64,000 bases of DNA from Zingiber officinale. Taxonomy: Eukaryota > Streptophyta > Magnoliopsida > Zingiberales > Zingiberaceae. Positions 11,881 to 24,866 of the stretch are shown here, in pieces. Below the pieces are notes generated by a model that saw nothing but the letters and a program-made list of their open reading frames with translations, did not search any database and was not told the origin of the DNA. Position numbers and translations under genes: made by a program. Within the stretch, counting starts at the first letter, position 1, and each line of letters opens with the position of its first letter. The stretch spans positions 10,736,894 to 10,800,893 of the forward strand of contig NC_056002.1 of NCBI RefSeq assembly GCF_018446385.1, in the 5' to 3' direction.

Positions 11881-13987
11881 AACCAGGTCAACCTTGACCT
11901 AGGGTTGCACCAATAATCTCCCAACCATCTATTCTTGTCTCACATCAAGAATACAACTCTTCCACGAGTGTCAAACATCAACATGCAACTCAACTAGGTC
12001 AATCTTGACCTAAGGTTGCATCAACAATCTTCCCAAGTCAAACATCAAAATACAACTCGAGTCAAGTCAACTCGAGTCGGGTCAACCAGGTCAACCTTGA
12101 CCTAAGGTTGCACCAACATAACACACTCATAATAAGAAGGAGCCCAAAATATAATTTGGGATTGGTGCGGTATTTCAATAATAGTTCTTTAGTGGAATGA
12201 ATTATTATTGATAAAATTAAGTTGTGTTTTCAGGGCGAACACGGGATGCTTAATTTTATCGGGAGACCAAAACCAATTCCTCCTCTCGGTCCCTATCGTA
12301 GTCTCTTAATTATAGAGTACTATACCCACCTATACCCACCTTCTTACCCATCCCATAAGGGGTCGGCCAAGCTAGCTTGGAGACCAAGCTAGGGCCGGCC
12401 AAAGTTTGGTTCATGGGTGCTTCAAGGTGGCCGGCCCTAGCTTGGGTTCAAGCTTGGTGTGGCCGGCCCAAATTAAAATAAAAAGGATTTTTATTTTTTT
12501 AAAAAAAATTCTTATGTGGATAACATGTTTTAAAAGAGAGTTTAAAATTTTAAATCTTTCCTTTTATAAGATTCTACAAAAGATTAAGAGAAGAGCTAAA
12601 TCTCTTTCCTTATTTGTAGATTAAAAGGTTGATTTTAATTTTCGTAAAAACTTTCCTTTTTAAGCATGTTCATGATTTAAAAGAAAGTTTAAAAAATTAA
12701 TAATTCTCTTTTATTAGTTTCTACGAAAGATTAAGAAAAGATTTGATATCTTTCCTTATTTGTAGATTAAAAGAGATTTTAATTTTTTATATTTTTCTTT
12801 TTATCCACATGTTTAAAAGAAAGATTTTAATTTATTAAATTTCCTTTTTATAAACCAATCATTAAGGGATTAAATTATTGGAGAAATTTTTATAAATTTC
12901 CGGAAACAAATCAGGAAGGTTTTAATTCTTGATTGAATTAAATTTCTTTTGATTGGAGATTTGTTGTGTGGCCGGCCATGTTGATTAAGAAGAGGAATTT
13001 GATTTTAATTAATTAAATTTTCTTTTTCATGGCAAAGGAATTAAGGAAGTTTTTATTAAAGTTTCCTTATTTGCCAAAACCAAGGATTATAAAAGAGGAG
13101 GTAGAGGAGCCTTCAAGAGAAGAACTTCTATTCTTTTTCTTTCCTCTCCTCTTTGGTTTTGGTGGCCGGCCCTATTTCTCTCCTCTCCTCTTGTTGGCCG
13201 AAACTCATCTCTTGGTGGAGCTTTTGTTTGTGGCCGGATCAAGGAAGGAGAAGAAGGAGAGAAAGCAAGCCTCGTCTCTAGCATCCCTTGGAGCATTGTT
13301 GGTGACCGAAATTCTTCATCCTTGGAGGAGTTTATTGTGGCCGAAATCTAGAAGAAAAAAGGAAGGTGGAAAGGTGGTTCTCATCTCGGAAGATCGTTGC
13401 CCACACAACATCCGAGGTTAGAAGAGGAATACGGTAGAAGATCAAGAGGTCTTTCTAAAAGGTATAACTAGTATTTTTCCTTTCCGCATCATACTAGTTA
13501 TTTTTGGAAATAATACCAAATACAAGAGGCATATGATTTTAGTGTTTCGAATATGTTTTTCGATGTTGTGTTCTTTTGTTTTATTTTTCCTTGTGATTTG
13601 ATTGTTCTTTTCGGTTAACCTAAAGTTATTTTAGGAAATTAAATATTAGCTTTTCATAAAAGGTTTTGTCTAGTCGGTGGTGGTTGCTCCCATATCCAAG
13701 AAGGCCGTGTGCCTCGCCACGTCAGTACTGGGAACCAATTATGGAAAATAATATTTAATGGAATTAATAACTTAAGATGATTTGGGTCGAACGTGTTAAG
13801 TTCCGCAGGAGACCCAAGTCAAAATCTAAAAGAACGAATAGATTAAGTTTTGGATCAAACGTGTTAAGTTCCGCAGACGATCCAAAATTTAATTTAAAAG
13901 AACACATGGTAGCTAGGAAAAGGTTCAGACCTTTGTACAAAATTTTTGTACAGTGGAACCTCTAGGCTTTTCGAGTAGCAACCAACA

Positions 13988-16900
13988 ATTGGTATCAGAG
14001 CTAGGGTTTTGCCTCTGTGTATTTGGTATTAGGTTAATTATGCACATGTCATACATAATTTAGGCGGGTTAATAGTAGGATGTGCTAACTTTGTGGATGC
14101 AGGATCCAACTATTATGGCTTTTAGTTATTATGTGTGTGATTAGACCCTTGGATATGTCAAGGGCATTTATATGTGTGTGCATGATTGTATTATAAAATA
14201 CAGCAGGAGCTGTATTTAGTTTTATTAGGATTTTATTTTTGATCTAGATACATGTACATTCCTTTTATGGAATATAGGATCAAAAATGTAAAATTTTATT
14301 TATGTCGCGGATCGAATCGTGTAAAGCGTGGAACCTTCTAAGGATCAGAGGGCAGCGGAACTAGGAGCAAGATGGATGCGACAGCTAGACCCGGTGGCGG
14401 TGGCCAAATATGACAGCAGCTTGGGATGACAACACACGGAGGACAACTAGAGATAAAAGCCATAATAGTTGAAAATTAGTTTTTCTATTTATTGCTTTTA
14501 TATTGTGCTATGTGTGCATGTTGGTTTACATATTTAGTAGGCTAGCATAGTTAAAATTCCTCATTTATAAATAAGTAAGTGGGAGAGGGATTTTTAAGTA
14601 AATCTTATGGTCTCCATTACTGGTTTGTAAGTAATGCAAACAAGCTTGCGCGTTAGCTCTGAGTGCCTTCCTCCATAACGGATGAGCTTGTTTGTGGATC
14701 ACTAGAACAGACTTCCATTTTTGGATGACTATAGGAAGTTAATTAAGAGCGTGTGATCTTCCCCAACGGAAGGGGCATAATCTTATTAATGGACTTAGTG
14801 TCAAGTAATGGTATACACTTAGACACATCTAATAGTATCCTCCCCATCGGAGTCACTGCTATTATTTGTGTGACCAAATGATACCAACTATTAATTTTAT
14901 TTGTCAAAAAGTTAGGTTGACAAGATAATAAAATTAATGGGTTAAAACCCTCCTTTTACAAATGTTGAATTTGTATACGTCCACACTAACGTGGCATGCA
15001 AAATTCACGGTGTTTGAGGTGTTGGTGAATTTAAATAATATTGTTTGAGGAATCAATGTTATTTTAAATTCAAAAAGTTTTGACCAAATATTTGATCAAA
15101 GACAGATCAACTATTAATTTTATTCGTCATAAAGTAAAGTTGACGAGATAATAAAATTAAGGAATAAAATCTCCTCTTCGATTTTGTATACACAAAATTC
15201 ATGGAGATTTTAAGGAGTTGATCTTGACCAAATATTTTTGTGATTCTTAGGATGTTTGTCAATCCCTAGTAGTCATACTATAGAAAAGACTTAGTAGTCC
15301 CAATTGTAATGATTGGAAATAGGACTTGGACATTAAGGTAGACTGTCTTCTTAGAACTAAGAACAATATAGGTGTATTTAATTCATTAGTTGAAACATGT
15401 TTAGTGGTGTTATCTACCAGAACCTGGAGTGTAGATACAGATGCCATCAATCATGTCCGCAATTCATTGTAGGGTTCCAGGAAACCCGGCAACTAAATGA
15501 AAATTAAAACACCGTCCACATGGGCACTACTGTAAATATGGTAGCTGTTGCAGTGGGAGATGTTTATCTTTTGATAAGAATAAAATATGGATTTTTGAGT
15601 AATTGTCTTTACGCACCAAGTTTAGAAAGAACTAGTTTTTCAGTTTCTAAACTATTCAAAGAACTTGATATTCTGTCTCTTTTAATAACAAAGTTGTTAT
15701 TAAGAAAAAGAGGGAAGTTATCTGTTCTGGTACGTTGGTTGGCAATTTATAAATCCAATAACTCTCACGATGCAACAAATGGAAATTAGTAACACATCTT
15801 CTAACTTTAAGAGAAAGTAACCTTCGGAAATGAATCAATTATATCTTTGGCATCTAAGGCTAGGTTATATTAACTTGAGTATGATTCATTGATAGCTGTT
15901 GAACTTTTGGGTTCATTAGTAGTGGAAATCTTTCCAACCTGTGAGTCTTACTTGGAAGGAAAAATAACCAAGAAGCTTTCAAGTCTAAGGGGTATGGAGT
16001 CAAAGATATGTTGAAATTGGTTCATTCTGATTTGTGTGATCCTATGACTATCCAGACAAGAGGTAGTATTGAATATTTCGTCTATTTTATAGACAACTAT
16101 TCAAGATACAAATAAATTTACTTAATGTACCGCAAGACTAAGTACTTTGATTAGTTCAAAGAGTACTAGGCTGATGTGGAGAAACGACAAAGTAAAAAGA
16201 CACTATGGTGAGATCATAGTGGCAAGTACCTCTTGGAAGAATTTAGGAGTCACTTATCAGAAGTAGGGATTCAATCCAAACTAACTGCACCTGGTACACC
16301 TCTACAGAATGGTGTAGTAGAAAGAAGGTATAGGACTCTTATAGAAATAAGTAGATTGATGATGAGTTATTTTACCAAATTCATTTTAAGGATATACTCT
16401 GAAAACGGAAGTGAACATAGTACCTTCCAAAGTCAGAACTCTCTACTCATATAGAATTGTTGAATAGGCGTAAGCCTATTTTGAAGCATATTCGGATTCG
16501 GGTAGTCCAGCACATATGCTGAAGAGAGACAATGATAAGTTGGACAGGAATTCACTTGTTTGTGGGTTATCCTAGAGAAATGAAAGTAGGTTTATAGTCT
16601 TAAAAATCAGGAGGTCATTGTTAGCATCAATGACCGATTTTTAGAAAAGGACTATATAATGAACCACTTGCTCATAAGTAAATTTGTTCTTAAGGAAATA
16701 ATAAAGGACATGTCTAACCTAGTACCAACTGTACAAGATGAGATACCACAAGAAAACTACAACACGTATCATAAATGATACACAATTGCAGAAAGTGCCT
16801 TGTCGTAGTGGGAGGGTTGTTAGACAACCTAAATAGGTTCTTGTTTTGGGAGAGTTTTTGGACTCGATCCCTGGAGGACATGAACCTGATCTCTGGTCAT

Positions 16901-18431
16901 ATGATGAAGCACTCCAAGATAAAGATGCAGCATCTTGGCAAAGAGTAATGAATAACAGAATTAGAATATATGTATTTTAATAAAATCTGGAAGCTTGTAG
17001 AATCATCAAATGGTGTAAAAGCCGTTGGGTGTAAAAAGGTCTATAATAGGAAAAGAGGGATAGACAGGAAGGTAGTAACTTTCAAAGCAAGGCTTGATGA
17101 AAAAGGAAACTTTTTCACTGGTAGCCATGCTTAAGTCTATCCAGATTCTTTTATCTATTTGGCAAGTGGATGTCAAGACAGCATTCCTTAATGGAAGTCT
17201 TGAAGAAAGCATCCATATAAAGCAATCAAAAGGGTTCATTGCAAAGGGCTAAGAGCATCTTGTGTGCAAGCTCAATCAGTCTATGGATTGAGGCAAAGCT
17301 TCAAGGTCTTGGAACATCCAGTTTATCAAAGTAATCCAGATCTATGGATTTAGTAACCAGATAAGTCTTGTGTATACAAAAGGTGTGATGGAAGCGTGGT
17401 GGTATTTTTTGTACTATACGTAGATAATATTTTTGGTAGTTGGAAACAATATCAAAATGTTGTCAGAAGTAAGGGTATGGTTGTCCAAACAATTCGATAT
17501 AAAGGACTTGGGAGAATGTATATATTCTTGAGATCAAAGTAATAAGTGATCGCAAGAAAAGAATATTTTACTTATCCCAAGCTTCATATATCAGAAAAAT
17601 CCTTGCTCATTTTAAACATGCAAAACTCCAAGAAAGGTTACTTACCTTTTCAGGATGGAGTAACTTTATCTAAAGATATGTCTCTGTAGACATCAAAGGA
17701 GATAAAGGAAATAAAGGCAGTTCTTTATGCTTCGGCTGTCGGAAGCCTAATGTATGCTATGCACGAGATCAGAAATCTGTTTTGCCAAGGGCATAGTTAG
17801 CAGATATCAAAGTAACCCTGGACAAGCACAGTGGATTGCAGTAAAGCATATATTGAAGTACCTTAGAGGCACTAGAGATTATATGCTAGCTTACAAGGCA
17901 GTTAATTTGGTCCTTGTGGGTTGCATGGATTTTGATTTCCAATCGAATAGGGACAATAATAAGTCAACCTCGGGGTTTGTGTTTACTTTAGGAGGTAAAG
18001 TCATAACTATGGAAGAGTGATAAGTATAGGTGTTTTTCTGGACTCCACCATAGAAGCTTAGTATATGGCAAGCCTCTGAGGTAGTCATAAAAGGTGAAAG
18101 ACTCAATAACCTCAAGATAGACTTAGATATGATTTCTGGTTTGTCCAAAGATTATTACAATTTATTGTAATAATGTTGGTGCAGTAGCAAACTCGAAGAA
18201 ACCATAAGTCTATAAGGCAAGTAAACACAATAGAGCGCAAGTACCACTCAATACGAGAAATCGTATAAACGAGGAGAAGTTGTTGCCGCCTAGATTGCAT
18301 CAGGTGATGACCTATAGATCCTTTCACTGAGGTCCTTAAGGCAAGAGCTTTTGATGGGCATGTTGAAGGGCTAGGAATCAGATGTATGGCAGCAGATATA
18401 GCAGCTTAGTCTTTTAGTATAAGTGGGAGAT
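13988..18431 (+). mobile_element. Internal region of the long-LTR Copia (decayed pol)
   Basis: Integrase-like remains with PGTPLQNGVVERRYRTL lie at about 16010-16450. Reverse transcriptase remains lie at about 17100-17560, and RNase H-like remains (KHILKYLRGTRDYML) at about 17750-18020. I cannot recognise gag in 14010-15500. The frames are broken many times. Confidence 0.88.
13990..14001 (+). promoter_or_regulatory. Primer-binding site (tRNA-iMet) of the long-LTR Copia
   Basis: TGGTATCAGAGC begins two bases after the end of the 5' LTR. Confidence 0.9.
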
Positions 18432-21400
18432 TGTTAGAATGTATACTAAAAGCCTAGCTTTTGGTATAAAACATTTATCTAGAAATAAGAATCACATTGG
18501 TCAAATGTCTACATTTGTGATAAATGTAGTTGTTCAATTAATTTATATTGTAGATAACATGGTGTGTGGTGTCACACACAGAAGATCATGTTATCAGTAC
18601 CTTATAAATTATAAACAGAAGCTCACGACCATGATGGAAAGGAACAAACCATTGGAAGGTTGTAGTGTAATTAGGTGTTAGTTTATCTTAACTATATAAT
18701 TACACTAGTACACTAAGAGTGTATTGAGTAGGACCATTAGAGGTCGTTTCTTTTATACTGACTTTATAAAGGAACAAAGATCTCAATTATTATGGAAGTG
18801 TGTGCTCTTAATCCTAATATAATAACAAGCACATATATTTGATATTTATTTCTTTAATTTATCAATGGGTGAGATTTAGTTCGATGAATCAATAAGCCCG
18901 ATAAGTTGGGAAATGATATCACTTATAGTGTATGTTGTTGATTATAGAAGGAAACTGTGTCCTAGTAATCTAGGTTGAGAATGTCCCCAAGAGGAGCTCA
19001 TAAGGATTGTCATGTTAAACCCTGCAGGTGGACTTAGTCCGATATGATGATGAAGTTGAGTGGTACTACTCTTGGAGCTAGATATTAATTAAGTGAGTTG
19101 TCAGTAACTTACTAAATTAGTGGACATTTGTTATCTTAAACACAGGGAGATTAACACACTCATAATAAGAAGGAGCCCAAAATATAATTTGGAATTGGTG
19201 CGGTATTTCAATAATAGTTCTTTAGTGGAATGAATTATTATTGATAAAATTAAGTTGTGTTTTCAGGGCGAACACGGGATGCTTAATTTTATCGGGAGAC
19301 CAAAACCAATTCCTCCTCTCGGTCCCTATCGTAGCCTCTTAATTATAGAGTACTATACCCACCTTCTTACCCATCCCATAAGGGGTCGGCCAAGCTAGCT
19401 TGGAGACCAAGCTAGGGCCGGCCAAAGTTTGGTTCATGGGTGCTTCAAGGTGGCCGGCCCTAGCTTGGGTTCAAGCTTGGTGTGGCCGGCCCAAATTAAA
19501 ATAAAAAGGATTTTTATTTTTTAAAAAAATTTTCTTATGTGGATAACATGTTTTAAAAGAGAGTTTAAAATTTTAAATCTTTCCTTTTATAAGATTCTAC
19601 AAAAGATTAAGAGAAGAGCTAAATCTCTTTCCTTATTTGTAGATTAAAAGGTTGATTTTAATTTTCGTAAAAACTTTCCTTTTTAAGCATGTTCATGATT
19701 TAAAAGAAAGTTTAAAAAATTAATAATTCTCTTTTATTAGTTTCTACGAAAGATTAAGAAAAGATTTAATATTTTTCCTTATTTGTAGATTAAAAGAGAT
19801 TTTAATTTTTATATTTTTCTTTTTATCCACATGTTTAAAAGAAAGATTTTAATTTATTAAATTTCCTTTTTATAAACCAATCATGAAGGGATTAAATTAT
19901 TGGAGAAATTTTTATAAATTTCTAAAAACAAATCAGGAAGGTTTTAATTCTTGATTGAATTAAATTTCTTTTGATTGGAGATTTGTTGTGTGGTCGGCCA
20001 TGTTGATTAAGAAGAGGAATTTGATTTTAATTAATTAAATTTTCTTTTTCATGGCAAAGGAATTAAGGAAGTTTTTATTAAAGTTTCCTTATTTGCCAAA
20101 ACCAAGGATTATAAAAGAGGAGGTAGAGGAGCCTTCAAGAGAAGAACTTCTATTCTTTTTCTTTCCTCTCCTCTTTGGTTTTGGTGGCCGGCCCTATTTC
20201 TCTCCTCTCCTCTTGTTGGCCGAAACTCATCTCTTGGTGGAGCTTTTGTTTGTGGCTGGATCAAGGAAGGAGAAGAAGGAGAGAAAGCAAGCCTCGTCTC
20301 TAGCATCCCTTGGAGCATTGTTGGTGACCGAAATTCTTCATCCTTGGAGGAGTTTATTGTGGCCGAAATCTAGAAGAAAGAAGGAAGGTGGAAAGGTGGT
20401 TCTCATCTCGGAAGATCGTTGCCCACACTGTTGGTTGCTACTCGGAAAGCCTAGAGGTTCCATTGTACAAAATTTTGTACAAAGGTCTGAACCTTTTCCT
20501 AGCTACCATGTGTTCTTTTAAATTAAATTTTGGATCGCCTGCGGAACTTAACACGTTTGATCCAAAACTTAATCTATTTGTTCTTTTAGGTTTTGACTTG
20601 GATCTCCTGCGGGACTTAACACGTTCGACCCAAGTCACCTTAAGTTATTAATTCCATTAAATATTAATTTCCATAATCGGTTCCCAGTACTGACGTGGCG
20701 AGGCACATGACCTTCTTGGATATGGGAGCAACCACCACCGACTAGACAAAACCTTTTATAGAAAGCTAATATTTAATTTCCTAAAATAACTTTAGGTTAA
20801 CCAAAAAGAACAATCAAATCATAAGGAAAAGAAAAACAAAAGAACACTATATCAAAAACAAATTCGAAACTCTAGAATCGTATGCCTCTTGTATTTAGTA
20901 TTATTTTCAAAAATAACTAGTATGATGCGGAAAGAAAAATTACTAGTTATACCTTTTAGAAAAACCTCTTGATCTTCTACCGTATTCCTCTTCTAACCTC
21001 GGACGTTGTGTGGCAACGATCTTCCGAGATGAGAACCACCAAGCACCTTCTTCTTCCTTGCAAGTTTCGGCCATCAAAACTTCTTCTAGGATGAAGAGGT
21101 TCGGCCACCACCACCATGCTCCAAAGGATGCTAGAAACAAAGCTTTCTTTCTCTCCTTCTTCTTCTTCTCTAAACTTGATCCGGCCACCATATGAGTCTC
21201 CACAAGAAGGATGAGGTTCGGCCATCAAAGAGAAGAAAGGAGGAGAGGATGGCCGGCCACACCAAGGAAGAAAAAGAGAGAGGAAAAATAATAGAGTTGT
21301 TCACAATGAAGGCACCTCTACCATCTCTTTTATAATCCTTGGCCTTGGCAAATAAGGAAATTTAAATAAAAATTTCCTTAATTCTTTTGCCATTGATAAG

Positions 21401-23601
21401 GAAAATTTATTTAATTAAAAATAATTTTTTTCTCATCAACAATGTGGCCGGCCACTTTAAACCAAGCAAGGAAAATTTAATTCAATCAAGAATTAAAACT
21501 TTCCTAATTTGTTTCCGGAAATTTTATAAAAAATTTCTCTAATAATTTTCCCTTCATGATGGTCAATAAAAAGGAAATTTTATAAATTAAAATATTTCTT
21601 TTAAACATGTGGATAAAAAGAAAGTTATCTTTAAAAATTAAAATCTCTTCCAATCTACAAATAAGGAAAGATATCTAATCTTTTCTTAATCCTTGTAGAA
21701 GATTTATAAAAGAGATATTTAATTTTTAAACTCTCTTTTAAATCATGAACATGATTAAAAGGAAAGTTTTTACCAAAATTAAAATCAACCTTTTAATCTA
21801 CAAATAAGGAAAGAGATTTAACTCTTCTCTTAATCTTTTGTAGAATCTTATAAAAGGAAAGATTTAAATTTTTAAACTCTCTTTTAAATCATGTTATCCA
21901 CATGAAAAAAAATTTTAAAAATAAAATTCCTTTTTATTTTAATAGGGTCGGCCACCTAAGCTTGAGTTCAAGCTAGGGTCGGCCACATGAATTCACCCAT
22001 GAACCAAAACATGGCCGGCCCTAGCTTGGTCTCCAAGCTAGCTTGGCTGGCCCCCTATAGGATGGGTAAGAAGGTGGGTATAGATGGGTATAGTACTCTA
22101 TAATTAAGAGGCTACGATAGGGACCGAGAGGAGAAATTGGTTTTGGTCTCCCGATAAAATTAAGCATCTCGTGTTCGCCCCGAACACACAACTTAATTTT
22201 ATCAATAATAATTCATTCCACTAGAGAATTATTATTGAACTACCGCACCAATCCCAAATTATATTTTTGGGCTCCTTCTTATTATGAGTGTGTTAGTCTC
22301 CCTGTGTTTAAGATAACAAATATCCACTAATTAAGTAAGTTACTGACAACTCACTTAATTAATATCTAGCTCCAAGAGTAGTACCACTCAACTTCATCGT
22401 CATGTCGGACTAAGTCCACCTGCAGGGTTTAACATGACAATCCTTTTGAGCTCCTCTTGGGGACATTCTCAACCTAGTATATCTAGGACACAGTTTCCTT
22501 CTATAATCAACAACACACACTATAAGTGATATCATTTCCCAACTTATCGGACTTATTGATTTATCGAACTAAATCTCACCCATTGACAAATTAAAGAAAT
22601 AAATATCAAATATATGTGCTTATTATTATATTAGGATTAAGAGCACACACTTCCATAATAACTGAGGTCTTTGTTTCTTTATAAAGTCAGTATAAAAGAA
22701 ACGACCTCTAATGGTCCTACTCAATACACTCTAAGTGTACTAGTGTAATTATATAGTTAAGATAAACTAATACCTAATTACACTACGACCTCCAAATGGT
22801 TTGTTCCTTTCCATCTTGGTCGTGAGCTACTGTTTATAATTTATAAGGTACTGATAACATGATCCCCTATGTGTGACACCACACACCATGTTATCTACAA
22901 TATAAATTAATTGAACAACTACATTTATCACAAATGTAGACATTTGACCAATGTGATTCTTATTTCTAGATAAATGTTTATACCAAAAGCTAGGCTTTTA
23001 GTATACATCCTAACACACACAACGTCCGAGGTTAGAAGAGGAATACGGTAGAAGATCAAGAGGTCTTTCTAAAAGGTATAACTAGTATTTTTCCTTTCCG
23101 CATCATACTAGTTATTTTTGGAAATAATACCAAATACAAGAGGCATATGATTTTAGTGTTTCGAATATGTTTTTCGATGTTGTGTTCTTTTGTTTTTCTT
23201 TTCCTTATGATTTGATTGTTCTTTTCGGTTAACCTAAAGTTATTTTAGGAAATTAAATATTAGCTTTCTATAAAAGGTTTTGTCTAGTCGGTGGTGGTTG
23301 CTCCCATATCCAAGAAGGTCATGTGCCTCGCCACGTCAGTACTGGGAACCGATTATGGAAATTAATATTTAATGGAATTAATAACTTAAGGTGACTTGGG
23401 TCGAACGTGTTAAGTCCCGCAGGAGATCCAAGTCAAAACCTAAAAGAACGAATAGATTAAGTTTTGGATCAAACGTGTTAAGTTCCGCAGGTGATCCAAA
23501 ATTTAATTTAAAAGAACACATGGTAGCTAGGAAAAGGTTCAGACCTTTGTACAAAATTTTTGTACAGTGGAACCTCTAGGCTTTCCGAGTAGCAACCAAC
23601 A
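18432..23601 (+). repeat. 3' LTR of the long-LTR Copia, split by an inverted solo LTR
   Basis: Parts 18432-20428 and 23021-23601 make one LTR of about 2578 bp. Unlike the 5' LTR it has no TR-GAG insertion, so it shows the empty target at about 19152-19156. Confidence 0.92.
20429..23015 (-). mobile_element. Solo LTR of the long-LTR Copia family, inverted inside the 3' LTR
   Basis: This is a complete LTR of 2587 bp on the minus strand. It is flanked by the 5-bp duplication CACAC at 20424-20428 and 23016-23020. No internal region remains, so it is the product of LTR-LTR recombination after insertion. It forms kilobase-scale inverted repeats with its host LTR. Confidence 0.93.
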
Positions 23602-23606
23602 GGAGA

Positions 23607-24866
23607 CTCACCTAGTCGAGCCAGAATATAAAAAAAATATAATATATAAGAAAATATAAATAAGAAAATACCAACGAAGAGGGGTCATGGATAGAACAGG
23701 TTCCAAATCACGATCAATTCCTTTTCCAAAGCTTACTGTAATTGCATAGGCCCTTCCTCGTGCCACAAATGCCCTAAAAAAAGCAAAATCTTATAATACA
23801 ATGACAGAATTCGATTTTGAAGAAGTATGTCAGTGACTGGAGCTGAGAAGAAAATGTCGTCATGGATAACAAGGAAGACTAAGATGAAGTTTGCTATTGA
23901 GACTAAGAGAGAGTTAGAGACTGAGACTGAGAGTAAATCTGAGACTGAGATGGAGTCCAAGACTGATAGGGAATATTAGAATGAGATGAAGTCAAAGCAG
24001 GAGTATGAGACTGAGACTAAGAGGAAGTTTGAGATTGAGATGAAATTTGACACTGAGATACAATATGCTACTGAGGCTGAAAGGGAATCTGAGACTGAGT
24101 CGAAGTCCATACGAACTAGACAATGAAAGTGAGGATACTGATTCGATGAAATTTGAGTCCCACCTAAACAAATTAACCCTATCTTGGATTAAGTTTGACT
24201 GAACTTTTTTAATAAAAGGTATTTACATTGCAAAAGAAAGAATTCCTCACCCAAATACTTTAAAGTTATGTGAAGGGAAATTTAATTGAACTCTTAACCT
24301 AGTGATGGAAATCATCACATTAAGCACCATGAACAGGCTTCAGCTAGTCCCAAGAAAGCAGAATTAGTATGACAGACAAAAATAAAATGGTACATGTATC
24401 TTTAAAGTTCACCCTCACAAAATGGTATATGTATCTATAGAATTAAATGCTTCCTGCAATTTTAAAGTCAAAAGACGTAGAAGGACCTTAAATCCTTGGT
24501 CTTTATTGTCCCTTTGCCCAACGGAAATCATCATCATCTTCTTCTTCAGAAGCCTCAAGATGAAATCGAGAGAGAACCAAGAGAGTCTTCGAGGAATTGT
24601 TATGATTTCCTCACCCCGCCACTTCCCTTCCTTCAATCCAACTGCTAATCCATCCCTTTCTGCAAGCTGGAACAGTGGAAATAGAAATTGTCATGCCCTA
24701 AAAATCTGATCTTTTTTTGTTTTTGCTTTGAAAACGATAATCTTTGTAGCACCGGTATTGTCAAAAACAATCTTTAATTCTCCTCCCTTTTCTAGTTGTT
24801 ATCCGTCAATTATTACTTGACTCGCACCAACGCTTCTCAATTTTGCTGGTTCGGAAATTCTAAGCC
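23607..24866. other. Flank between the retrotransposon block and the ROPGAP pseudogene
   Basis: No gene is recognised. It contains a degenerate array of GAGACTGAG-type units at about 23868-24110 and otherwise AT-rich sequence. The last few hundred bases would be the promoter and 5' untranslated region of the pseudogene. Confidence 0.5.
23868..24110. repeat. Degenerate GAGACTGAG minisatellite
   Basis: Imperfect repeats of ACTGAGA(C/T)TGAG mixed with AAGAGGAAG-like units. They would encode Glu/Thr/Lys-rich peptide, but no long open frame is present. Confidence 0.65.

Larger units (their letters stand above)
4711..12118 (-). mobile_element. Gag-only LTR retrotransposon (TR-GAG type) inserted in the Copia 5' LTR
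   Basis: Two direct LTRs, 4711-6639 and 10211-12118, bracket an internal region that encodes only a Gag. The target duplication TAACA is at 4706-4710 and 12119-12123. The uninterrupted site, with TAACA once, is visible in the other LTR of the host element near 19152-19156. On the minus strand the order is LTR, tRNA-iMet primer site, gag, long non-coding stretch, polypurine tract (AAAAGGGGAGAT, about 6640-6651), LTR. There is no protease, integrase or reverse transcriptase, so it must have moved with proteins from another Copia element. The LTR ends are near identical over more than 450 bp, which implies recent insertion. Its gag frame looks whole. Confidence 0.93.
10211..12118 (-). repeat. 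5' LTR of the TR-GAG element
   Basis: Partner of 4711-6639. The first 460 or so bases (10211-10673) show almost no difference from 4711-5173, and the distal ends also match well. The palindrome zone between them differs by many insertions and deletions. Confidence 0.9.
3986..13987 (+). repeat. 5' LTR of the long-LTR Copia, split by the TR-GAG element
   Basis: The LTR lies in two parts, 3986-4710 and 12124-13987. Between them sit the insertion 4711-12118 and one copy of its target duplication. The second part contains several GGCCGGCC motifs (about 12370-12475). It also holds two to three AT-rich tandem units of about 140 bp from about 12527 to 12860. Each unit contains a TTTCCTTATTTGTAGATTAA segment or a close variant. 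Confidence 0.92.
3986..23601 (+). mobile_element. Long-LTR Ty1/Copia retrotransposon (fossil) with two nested insertions
   Basis: The element is bounded by the 5-bp duplication GGAGA at 3981-3985 and 23602-23606. Both LTRs begin TGTTAGAATG and end CAACCAACA. Once nested insertions are subtracted, the LTRs are about 2589 and 2578 bp, which is long for Copia. The internal region is 13988-18431, with a tRNA-iMet primer site at 13990-14001 and a polypurine tract (AAGTGGGAGA) just before 18432. Integrase, reverse transcriptase and RNase H remains run on the plus strand in Copia order. The coding part is broken many times, while the LTRs look much alike. That suggests late mobilisation of an already defective copy, or LTR homogenisation. 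Confidence 0.93.

Noticed and set aside
13029-13421. Open frame MAKELRKFLLKFP, repeated at 20051
   Set aside because: It lies in both LTRs of the long-LTR Copia and has no protein family. Low-complexity LTR sequence explains it.
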